This document shows, one piece after another, positions 1 through 5,804 of a DNA stretch of 5,804 nucleotides. How positions within the stretch are numbered: the first letter of the stretch is position 1; every line of letters starts with the position of its first letter. Below the pieces are notes generated by a model. That model was not told the origin of the DNA, did no database searches, and saw nothing but the letters and a program-made list of their open reading frames with translations. The stretch is from an uncultured Flammeovirgaceae bacterium (GTDB lineage Bacteria > Bacteroidota > Bacteroidia > Cytophagales > Cyclobacteriaceae): the NCBI GenBank assembly GCA_946480685.1, contig CAMLLI010000321.1:1-5804 (forward strand). Direction: 5' to 3'. Both the position numbers and the translations under genes were made by a program.

Positions 1-134
1 GTTGGAATGCCGGCTATACTTTACTCAAGCGCCACAACCTCAGTGCCAACACCATCTGGCAGCAACGGCACATAGAGGCCCGTGGTATCACGCAATCGCT
101 CACGGCAACACTTGCGTACGCCTATAGCTTTTAA
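1..134 (+). CDS. C-terminal fragment of a probable outer-membrane beta-barrel protein (5' end outside window)
   Basis: The reading frame whose first full codon is at position 3 stays open to a TAA at 132-134 and gives the last 43 residues of a protein. The tail, ending SLTATLAYAYSF, alternates small/polar with hydrophobic/aromatic residues and finishes on phenylalanine. This is the signature of the last strand of an outer-membrane beta-barrel, where the terminal aromatic residue helps recognition by the BAM assembly machinery. The preceding stretch (WNAGYTLL, then NTIWQQRHIEARG) fits another strand and turn. The particular family (TonB-dependent receptor, porin or other barrel) cannot be told from so little. 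The gene is on the same strand as the tRNA nucleotidyltransferase and ends 102 bp before it. The barrel reading is inferred from sequence pattern only. Confidence 0.6.
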   Translation, partial: WNAGYTLLKRHNLSANTIWQQRHIEARGITQSLTATLAYAYSF

Positions 135-185
135 CAGAGCATTTTTCTGAAAAAATTTATCGTTACAACTCTATTTCATTTACAA

Positions 186-217
186 TTCCCACGAACGGCT
201 AACATTCTCTACCTTTG
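186..217 (+). promoter_or_regulatory. Candidate Bacteroidota-type promoter for the tRNA nucleotidyltransferase gene
   Basis: TACCTTTG at 210-217 matches the Bacteroidota -7 consensus TAnnTTTG exactly. About 21 bp upstream, TTC at 186-188 is a one-mismatch version of the TTG expected at -33. The box lies 19 bp before the ATG at 237, so a transcript starting just after it would have a very short leader. The exact -7 match is seen in the sequence; its activity is inferred, and the -33 element is weak. Confidence 0.42.
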
Positions 218-236
218 AAGCTGAATTGCTTTTGAA

Positions 237-1655
237 ATGAATCTGGCTTCTTCCCTGGAGAATAAAATATTTACGATTATCGGTGCTGCGGGCGACCGGC
301 TCGGTGTGGATACGTATGTGGTAGGCGGGTATGTGCGTGATCTAATCCTCCATCGTCCGTCCAAAGACATTGATTTTGTTTGTGTGGGAAGCGGCATTCA
401 GCTGGCACAGACTGTTGCCGAGATGTTAGGTCCTTCGGTTCATGTCAATGTTTTTAAAAGTTTTGGTACCGCGCAGATTCGTTACGAAGATCTTGACCTT
501 GAATTTGTCGGTGCGCGTAAAGAATCGTATCGCAGCGATTCGCGCAAGCCTATTGTAGAGGATGGGACACTGGATGACGACCAGAAGCGAAGAGACTTTA
601 CGATGAATGCGCTGGCGATCAGTCTGAACAAAAATACATTTGGTGAGCTGATCGATCCGTTCAATGGCATCGAAGACATGAAGAAGAAAATGATCCGCAC
701 TCCGCTGGATCCTGCTATAACTTTTTCAGATGATCCATTGCGTATGATGCGCGCTGTTCGTTTTGCATCGCAGCTAAGTTTCGATATTGAGCCTGATACA
801 TTCGAAGCGATCATGAACCAGGCTGAGCGCCTCAAGATTGTTTCGCAGGAACGCATTACGGATGAACTCAATAAGATCATTCTGAGTCCGGTGCCTTCGT
901 ACGGATTCAAATTACTTTTTCACAGTGGCATGCTGAAACATTTCTTCCCGGAGATGATCGCGTTGCACGGTGTTGAATATGTAGGAAGCAAAACACATAA
1001 AGATAACTTCTTTCACACGTTGCAGGTATTGGACAATGTATCTACGATGTCGTATGACTTGTGGCTGCGTTGGGCTGCTATACTTCATGATATAGCGAAG
1101 CCTGCTACGAAGCGTTTTGATAAAGTGCAGGGCTGGACTTTTCACGGTCATGAAGATAAAGGTGCGCGCATGGTGCCCGGTATATTTCGCAGGATGAAGT
1201 TACCGATGAATGAGAAGATGTTGTTTGTGCAGAAGCTCGTGAAGTTACACTTGCGTCCCATCTCGCTGGTGAAGGAAGTAACGGACTCCGCTATACGCAG
1301 GCTGCTCTTTGAAGCAGGCGAAGACACCGATGCACTGATGAAACTTTGCCGTGCTGATATCACGTCCAAAAACAACGATAAGGTTACACGCTTTCTCAAG
1401 AACTTCGACCTGGTGGAACTGAAAATGCGCGAGGTAGAGGAGAAGGACAACATCCGTAACTTCCAGCCTCCGGTAACGGGCGATGAGATCATGCAAATGT
1501 TCAATGTACCTCCCGGACGAATCATCGGGGAGATTAAGGAACAAATCAAAGAAGCCATCCTCGAAGGACATATCAAAAACGATCGGGCGGAAGCGCTCGA
1601 ACTCGTTATGAAAATTGCCCGCGAGAAAGGTCTTATACCCGAACGTGCCGGGTAA
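237..1655 (+). CDS. CCA tRNA nucleotidyltransferase / poly(A) polymerase family protein with HD domain
   Basis: This 472-residue protein most likely adds or repairs the 3'-terminal CCA of tRNAs in the cytoplasm, using CTP and ATP without a nucleic-acid template. The N-terminal nucleotidyltransferase domain has GGYVRD (residues 30-35) and KDIDFV (43-48), with the metal-binding pair Asp44/Asp46. It is followed by LEFVGARKE (88-96), RRDFTMNAL (118-126), DDPLRMMRAVRFA (164-176) and ERITDEL (204-210). These are the class II head and neck motifs that read the base, bind the nucleotide and hold the tRNA. A C-terminal HD phosphohydrolase-like domain has His259, the HD pair at 283-284 and HGHE at 302-305, as in HD-containing bacterial CCA enzymes. 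Length is normal for Bacteroidota homologues. The ATG at 237 leaves about 29 residues before the GGYVRD motif, which fits; the upstream ribosome site is weak, as is common in this phylum. Whether it makes full CCA, only part of it, or poly(A) tails cannot be decided by eye. Confidence 0.93.
   Translation: MNLASSLENKIFTIIGAAGDRLGVDTYVVGGYVRDLILHRPSKDIDFVCVGSGIQLAQTVAEMLGPSVHVNVFKSFGTAQIRYEDLDLEFVGARKESYRSDSRKPIVEDGTLDDDQKRRDFTMNALAISLNKNTFGELIDPFNGIEDMKKKMIRTPLDPAITFSDDPLRMMRAVRFASQLSFDIEPDTFEAIMNQAERLKIVSQERITDELNKIILSPVPSYGFKLLFHSGMLKHFFPEMIALHGVEYVGSKTHKDNFFHTLQVLDNVSTMSYDLWLRWAAILHDIAKPATKRFDKVQGWTFHGHEDKGARMVPGIFRRMKLPMNEKMLFVQKLVKLHLRPISLVKEVTDSAIRRLLFEAGEDTDALMKLCRADITSKNNDKVTRFLKNFDLVELKMREVEEKDNIRNFQPPVTGDEIMQMFNVPPGRIIGEIKEQIKEAILEGHIKNDRAEALELVMKIAREKGLIPERAG
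1636..1654. terminator. Small GC-rich inverted repeat at the convergent gene junction (possible weak bidirectional terminator)
   Basis: TACCCG at 1636-1641 and CGGGTA at 1649-1654 form a perfect 6-bp stem around a 7-nt loop, lying over the stop codon of the tRNA nucleotidyltransferase gene and just short of the receiver gene's stop. It is the only evident hairpin at the junction of the two convergent genes. No T-tract follows on either strand, so it is not a canonical intrinsic terminator and could be chance. Confidence 0.25.
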
Positions 1656-1660
1656 CAAGA

Positions 1661-2065
1661 CTATGCCGCTTTACTCAGCAGTTCAATAAATTTTTCGCGT
1701 GTTACGGGTTTGATGATATACTCCCGCACATTCTCATTGCTCTTGGCGCGGGTAATATCGCGCGGATCAATGGAAGAACTTACCATATAGATGAGAATCG
1801 GTTTGGACAAGTTCGTTTTGAATTGAGAGTAATCATCCAGGAACATCCAGCCGTCAATATAGGGCATGTTGATGTCGAGGAATATATAGTCGGGGAGAGT
1901 TTCAGAATCGCGTGCATGATCTTTCAAAAAATGAAGCGCATCTTCTGCATTCTCAAATTGCAAAATCTTATCCGTTAGCTGTGCCGCCTTGATGGTGCGC
2001 GAAGCCGTGATCTGGAATACCTTGTCATCGTCAACAAGGGCAATGATGGGAGTCTTATTTTCCAT
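1661..2065 (-). CDS. Single-domain response regulator (CheY-like receiver protein)
   Basis: This 134-residue protein is a receiver domain and nothing more. It has the acidic Mg2+-binding cluster DDD (residues 12-14), the phospho-accepting Asp64 in FLDINMP (62-68), the switch Ser at about 96-97 in YMVSSS (93-98), and the conserved Lys119 in IIKP (117-120). All catalytic residues are present, so it should accept phosphate from a kinase. With no DNA-binding or enzymatic output domain, it must signal by binding another protein or pass phosphate on in a relay. Its ATG lies inside the last codons of the upstream PAS kinase gene, an 11-bp overlap in a different frame. That suggests co-transcription and translational coupling, and makes the kinase its likely cognate partner. 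Its stop is 5 bp from the stop of the convergent tRNA nucleotidyltransferase gene. The family call is very secure; the downstream target is unknown. Confidence 0.95.
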   Translation of the reverse strand: MENKTPIIALVDDDKVFQITASRTIKAAQLTDKILQFENAEDALHFLKDHARDSETLPDYIFLDINMPYIDGWMFLDDYSQFKTNLSKPILIYMVSSSIDPRDITRAKSNENVREYIIKPVTREKFIELLSKAA

Positions 2066-5000
2066 CGCTCTGGTACTTGTTAAAATTTATCGTGAAGGTG
2101 GCGCCTTCGTTCTCCTGACTCGAAATACTGATCTCGCCACCCATGGCTTCAATTTGATTCTTTATCATGAATAATCCAATACCCCGGCTCTCCGGGTGGC
2201 GGTGAAATGTTTTTCGAAGTTTGAAAATCTGGTGACCATACCGTTCCAGATTTATACCTAAACCATTATCCGTTATCTGTAACAGTATATAGTCTTTCTC
2301 ATTAAACGTTTTAACCCGTATCACGGGTGTTCTTCCGGGATAAATATATTTCAGTGCGTTGCTGAGTAAATTCAAAAGCACACTTTCGAGGTAAATACGC
2401 GGATACTCGATCATCGGCACCGCTGAAAAATCGGCTACCACATTGGCCCCGGTTTCCGTGATACGTGCACTCAACATTGCTTTTACATGGTTGAATACGG
2501 ATTCAAAGGCAAGATGCTGCTTTTCGATATTCTTGTTTTGTTTGATCTTCAACACCTCGTTCAGCTCATGCAGCGTGTTGAGTGTAGTCGCCCCGGACTC
2601 TTTCAACAACTTCAGATATTCAGCCTTCTCTTCTTCAGACTCGGCACCTTCCAGGAAATTTAAAAGTGTAAGTATATTTCCGACCGGTGAACGCAGGTTG
2701 TGAGACACGATCTGTGTAAACTCTTCAAGCTGTTCATTCTTGCGCTTCAGGTCTTCGGTGATGGCATGCAGCTTGATATTCTGCTCGATAATTTTTTCTT
2801 CCGCCAGCTTACGATCGGTGATGTCCCGGAACTCCGTTACGCGTATAGTCCTACCGTGGTAAGGGATATTTTTAGCATGTACTTCCAGGAAGTAACGCGT
2901 TCCGTCTTTGCGTACGCCTTCAACGTCATACGGTTTTTCATAGCCGGAGCGGATATTTGCCAGCACTATGGGCTGCCACTGGGGCGATATAAGTTCAAGT
3001 CCGTTGCGACCAATCAACTCTTCATAGGTATATCCCGTGATGTCGCACAAGCCCTGGTTACAATCAATGATCACGCCCTGATCGTGAAGTCCTAATCCAC
3101 CGAAAGAAGCTTCCTGTAAAATCCGGAAGCGTTGCTCGCTCTCACGCAATTCCTGCTGAATGTTTTTGATGACCGTAATGTCGGTAAACGAACAGATCAC
3201 TTCAACGAGTTTATGCTGTTCGTTAAATATAGGCTCTGCATTTACGAGCAGCCACACCAGTTCATTATCGTTATTACGGAAGAGTCCCATCACGATACCA
3301 CGTGCCGGTTTGTGCGTGCGAATTACTTTGGGCACCGGATGTGACACGCCTGGAAAATCAGAACCGTCTTCATGAATCGCGCGCCACTCGCGGCTGAACG
3401 GAGAATTGCCAATCAATACTTTTTCGGATGTTCCGAGAAGTTCCTCAGCGGTTTTATTGCATAGTGTAATGGTGCCTTGCGCATCGTGCAGGAGTACACC
3501 AATGTTGAGGTTGCGTATGAGACTTCGGAACCGGTGCTCACTTTCACGCAGTATATCTTCCGTATGTTTTCGTTCGGTAATATCCCACGCAATAGCCACC
3601 AGCACCTCCTGTCCAAAGTACGTGCCTTTCGAAATCCGTACTTCGCGCAGAAATATAGTGCCGTCTTTTTTCTTTCCCCACCAGTCTATGGATTGAGGTA
3701 TACCATGGCCTGCGAGCTTAAACGCTTTTGTCAATTTCGAAAGATCATTCTTGCCTTCAGCAGCCAGGAATTCCGGAGTGCGCCCGATGAATTCACTTTT
3801 CGGATAGCCATACATTTCGGAAGCCCCCGTGTTCACATCTACAAAGGTACCTTCGCGTGTGAGCAAGTATATTTCCTGTGCAACGGTGTTGAAAAGTTCG
3901 CGATAGCTTTGTTCACTCTTGTGTAACTGATCGATAGCTTTCCGTTCTTCCGTGATGTCGCGGGCGGTTGCTATAATGATTTCTTTTCCGAGATAGGAGC
4001 CCTTCGTGAGTTGTACCTGTTTCAGAAATATAGTGCCGTCTTTGCGTTGTCCCCACCATTCAAATGCCTGCGGTTTCCCTTGCAAGGCAAGAGTAGTTTG
4101 TCGTACCAGCGCATCAAAATTATTCCGGCCAGGTGCAGAAAGAAAAGCGGGGTTGTTGCCGATAAAATCTTTTTTATCGTAGCCGTACATTTTGCAGGCC
4201 GTTTCATTTACATCTACAAATGTACCGTCAGGGTTCTGGATATATATAGCCTCGTTTACCGTGTCGAATAATTCGCGATAACTTTTGTCGCGTTCCTGGA
4301 TTTGTTCCTGCGCAGTTTTGCGTTCAGTGATGTCCAGCGCTATACCAATCGTCTGCGTAACATTTCCATTGTCGTCTTTTTTGAAAACTGTATTCCGATT
4401 ATGAATCCAGCGCCATTCTCCGTTTTTGTTTTTGATGCGGAACTGCGACTCTTTCACCGTATCAAACGGTTCATCTTTCCATTTTGTAAAAGTATGAAGG
4501 TCGTCCGGGTGAATGATCGATTGAGGGAAATCGCTTCCCATGCGCAGGATATCTTCCGGAGCATAGCCGCTTATAGATTTACCGGTGGAATACAGGGTGC
4601 AGTTATTGACAACATCATGTACATATAGTTCACCGGGCATAGTCTTTTCGATGCTTTCGCGCAGACGTACGTTATGCTGGTTAACGGCTTCAATGCGTAC
4701 CTGCTCTGATATATCCTGCATCGTGCCGAGCATACGTTCAGCATCACCATTTGCACCGGCCAGGAAGAACCCGCGGTCATGCATAAAAGCATACTCACCG
4801 TTCTTCTTACGGAAGCGATACGTAACATCGTACTTATGGAGTAATTTTTCAGCGCGACCAAGTTCTTCAAATGCGCGTGCGCGATCTTCTTCATGAATGA
4901 GTTCACCCCAGGTAGCAATGTCGCCCATTTCGTGTGCGCTATATCCCAACACTTCTCCTATATTTCCGCTCCAGGCAATTTTCCCGGTAGCGATGTGATA

Positions 5001-5561
5001 ATCATATACCACCTGCCCGGAAGAAGCCGTGATCAACTCATAGCGCATCTTCCAGTTTTCTTTTTCGGCATTCTTGAGTTTGAACTCGGTGATATCCTGC
5101 GCGGTACCCGTCATCTTTACAGGATTGTTCTTCTTATCGCAGATAACTTTGCCGGCACCTTCTATCCAGTGAATGCTGCCGTCATGCCAGCGGATACGAT
5201 GCTGTACGAAGTAACTCTTCTTTTCAGTCATGGCATCGCGTATAGCCGTTGTAACGATATCCAGGTCTTCGGGCAGGATAAGTTTCCGGTACGATTCGAA
5301 TGTACCGTTGAATGATTTCTTCGGCTGACCAAAGATGACATGCACGTTATCAGACCACTTTACTTCGTTGCTGCGTATATCCCACTCCCAAATACCCATC
5401 TGTGCAGCGTTGAGTGCAAGGGCCAGGTTGTTACGGCTATCGCGCAAAGCTTTGGAAGCGCTGATGTTCTTTCGGTTAACAGGTGCCTTCTTTTTGATGC
5501 TGCTCTTGCCAGCAACAGTTTTCTTTTTAGGAGCGGAGGCAACGCGCTTTCGGCCAGGCAT
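2055..5561 (-). CDS. Soluble multi-PAS sensor histidine kinase (seven PAS domains, HisKA, HATPase_c)
   Basis: This 1168-residue kinase should autophosphorylate on His954 and pass phosphate to a receiver, most likely the overlapping downstream gene. A Lys/Arg-rich tail (about 1-40) precedes seven PAS/PAC modules at roughly 44-160, 171-287, 297-415, 427-540, 552-665, 676-797 and 810-916. Each closes with a D-I-T/S motif (DITEF, DISEQ, DITERK, DITEER, DITERK, DITVIK, DITDRK). A probable coiled coil (917-948) leads to the H-box SHNLRSP (953-959). The ATP domain has the N-box LLNLLSNALKY (1062-1072, Asn1068), G1 box DNGLGI (1098-1103) and G2 box SRGIGL (1125-1130). I see no signal peptide, membrane helix or receiver domain, so it is probably cytoplasmic. 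Ligands of the PAS domains cannot be read from sequence; none shows an obvious haem or flavin signature. PAS4 and PAS5 are a tandem duplication. The ATG at 5561 has only a weak AAGAGA-like ribosome site. A start slightly downstream cannot be excluded, but the basic tail is in frame and uninterrupted. The gene is divergent from mscL. Confidence 0.95.
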   Translation of the reverse strand: MPGRKRVASAPKKKTVAGKSSIKKKAPVNRKNISASKALRDSRNNLALALNAAQMGIWEWDIRSNEVKWSDNVHVIFGQPKKSFNGTFESYRKLILPEDLDIVTTAIRDAMTEKKSYFVQHRIRWHDGSIHWIEGAGKVICDKKNNPVKMTGTAQDITEFKLKNAEKENWKMRYELITASSGQVVYDYHIATGKIAWSGNIGEVLGYSAHEMGDIATWGELIHEEDRARAFEELGRAEKLLHKYDVTYRFRKKNGEYAFMHDRGFFLAGANGDAERMLGTMQDISEQVRIEAVNQHNVRLRESIEKTMPGELYVHDVVNNCTLYSTGKSISGYAPEDILRMGSDFPQSIIHPDDLHTFTKWKDEPFDTVKESQFRIKNKNGEWRWIHNRNTVFKKDDNGNVTQTIGIALDITERKTAQEQIQERDKSYRELFDTVNEAIYIQNPDGTFVDVNETACKMYGYDKKDFIGNNPAFLSAPGRNNFDALVRQTTLALQGKPQAFEWWGQRKDGTIFLKQVQLTKGSYLGKEIIIATARDITEERKAIDQLHKSEQSYRELFNTVAQEIYLLTREGTFVDVNTGASEMYGYPKSEFIGRTPEFLAAEGKNDLSKLTKAFKLAGHGIPQSIDWWGKKKDGTIFLREVRISKGTYFGQEVLVAIAWDITERKHTEDILRESEHRFRSLIRNLNIGVLLHDAQGTITLCNKTAEELLGTSEKVLIGNSPFSREWRAIHEDGSDFPGVSHPVPKVIRTHKPARGIVMGLFRNNDNELVWLLVNAEPIFNEQHKLVEVICSFTDITVIKNIQQELRESEQRFRILQEASFGGLGLHDQGVIIDCNQGLCDITGYTYEELIGRNGLELISPQWQPIVLANIRSGYEKPYDVEGVRKDGTRYFLEVHAKNIPYHGRTIRVTEFRDITDRKLAEEKIIEQNIKLHAITEDLKRKNEQLEEFTQIVSHNLRSPVGNILTLLNFLEGAESEEEKAEYLKLLKESGATTLNTLHELNEVLKIKQNKNIEKQHLAFESVFNHVKAMLSARITETGANVVADFSAVPMIEYPRIYLESVLLNLLSNALKYIYPGRTPVIRVKTFNEKDYILLQITDNGLGINLERYGHQIFKLRKTFHRHPESRGIGLFMIKNQIEAMGGEISISSQENEGATFTINFNKYQSDGK
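3534..4283 (-). repeat. Tandem 375-bp in-frame duplication encoding PAS4 and PAS5 of the kinase
   Basis: Two adjacent units, 4283-3909 (residues 427-551) and 3908-3534 (residues 552-676), align at a constant offset of exactly 125 residues with no gaps. They share SYRELF, GTFVDVN, MYGY, a WWG followed by KDGTIFL, and DITE. By hand roughly 60 of about 113 PAS positions are identical, far more than either shares with the other five PAS domains. At DNA level the + strand string AAATATAGTGCCGTCTTT occurs at both 3651-3668 and 4026-4043, exactly 375 bp apart. This is an older, diverged gene-internal duplication, not a mobile repeat. Confidence 0.85.
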
Positions 5562-5629
5562 AGGAAATCTCTTTTGTGTTTAAGGTACAATTTTTTATCG
5601 TTCCTACAGGTATAACCAGTACTATCGTT

Positions 5630-5659
5630 TTGTTGTTTAATGTCTATATCGTAATTTTC
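5630..5659 (+). promoter_or_regulatory. Candidate Bacteroidota-type promoter for mscL
   Basis: TAATTTTC at 5652-5659 differs from the Bacteroidota -7 consensus TAnnTTTG only at the last base. TTG at 5630-5632 lies 19 bp upstream of it, within the usual spacing for the -33 element; a second TTG at 5633-5635 gives 16 bp. The box ends 22 bp before the mscL start codon. I found no comparably good match on the opposite strand for the divergent kinase gene within this 120-bp intergenic region (5562-5681). The motif is seen; its use is inferred. Confidence 0.38.
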
Positions 5660-5681
5660 ATTACATCCAACCCTTCAATCC

Positions 5682-5804
5682 ATGTTAAAAGAATTTAAAG
5701 AATTTGCACTGCGCGGAAATGTTATGGACCTGGCAGTAGGTGTTATCATTGGCGGTGCCTTCGGTACAATTGTAAACTCCATTGTAAATGATCTGATCAT
5801 GCCC
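5682..5804 (+). CDS. mscL: Large-conductance mechanosensitive channel MscL, N-terminal part (3' end outside window)
   Basis: The 41 residues visible are the N-terminal amphipathic helix ([13 protein letters not shown]) and most of the first transmembrane helix ([14 protein letters not shown], residues 15-28) of MscL. This inner-membrane homopentamer opens a wide pore under membrane tension and releases solutes during hypo-osmotic shock. Leu17 and Val21 line up with the pore-constricting Leu19 and Val23 of the E. coli channel, and Arg11-Gly12-Asn13 match the RGN that precedes TM1 there. The frame is open to the last base of the window, so the periplasmic loop, TM2 and cytoplasmic helix are not seen. 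The ATG at 5682 is the natural start, giving an N-terminus of the usual length. It is transcribed away from the PAS kinase gene, with 120 bp between the two starts. Confidence 0.95.
   Translation, partial: MLKEFKEFALRGNVMDLAVGVIIGGAFGTIVNSIVNDLIMP

Noticed and set aside
145..162. AT-rich inverted repeat (ATTTTT-CTG-AAAAAAT-like) after the beta-barrel gene as a terminator
   Set aside because: The stem is only A-T pairs with a 3-nt loop and no GC core; too weak to call.
482..910. Minus-strand open frame of 142 codons inside the tRNA nucleotidyltransferase gene
   Set aside because: It is antisense to a gene with clear catalytic motifs, has a Ser/Arg-rich low-complexity composition and no recognisable motif; it is a shadow of the coding strand.
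1148..1658. Two overlapping minus-strand open frames (1148-1576 and 1245-1658) antisense to the HD-domain half of the same gene
   Set aside because: No motifs, no plausible start signal, and they lie wholly within a well-supported gene.
3534..4283. The 375-bp repeat as a mobile or CRISPR-like element
   Set aside because: It is in frame, encodes PAS domains, and has no terminal inverted repeats, spacers or target-site duplication.
2700..5315. Several + strand open frames of 86-149 codons (for example 2700-3095, 3477-3926, 4302-4628, 4893-5315) antisense to the PAS kinase
   Set aside because: They arise opposite a long GC-moderate coding region. Similar-looking translations at 3477-3926 and 4011-4271 (both containing QKYSAVF) simply reflect the PAS4/PAS5 duplication read on the wrong strand.

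Overview
The window looks like ordinary chromosomal DNA from a member of the Bacteroidota. Three things point there: a candidate TAnnTTTG-type promoter box, a histidine kinase H-box reading SHNLRSP (common in that phylum), and a multi-PAS kinase paired with a stand-alone receiver protein. Base composition is moderate (mid-40s % GC by eye) and even across the genes. Nothing suggests recent transfer. I see no mobile element, CRISPR array, tRNA, rRNA or prophage signature.

Layout: (1) At 1-134 is the 3' end of a + strand gene. Its last 43 residues have the alternating pattern and terminal aromatic residue of an outer-membrane beta-barrel. (2) A ~100 bp gap holds a good candidate promoter -7 box. 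(3) At 237-1655 (+) is a complete CCA-adding tRNA nucleotidyltransferase / poly(A) polymerase-family protein with an HD domain. (4) Convergent with it, stop to stop with only 5 bp between them, is a minus-strand two-gene unit. It consists of a very large soluble sensor histidine kinase (2055-5561, seven PAS domains) followed by a single-domain response regulator (1661-2065). The regulator's start overlaps the kinase's end by 11 bp. (5) A 120 bp divergent intergenic region carries a candidate promoter for (6) mscL, the large-conductance mechanosensitive channel, at 5682 (+), cut off by the window end.

The kinase and receiver almost certainly form a two-component pair: the multi-PAS kinase integrates one or more cytoplasmic signals and phosphorylates Asp64 of the receiver. 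The receiver has no output domain, so it must act through protein-protein contact or a phosphorelay. The tRNA nucleotidyltransferase (tRNA 3'-end maturation) and MscL (osmotic safety valve) are housekeeping neighbours with no evident functional link to the pair. The most notable points are the kinase's architecture: seven PAS modules, two of them a recognisable in-frame 375 bp tandem duplication, a lysine/arginine-rich N-terminal tail, and a non-acidic residue next to the phospho-accepting histidine. I did not find a convincing undescribed system.
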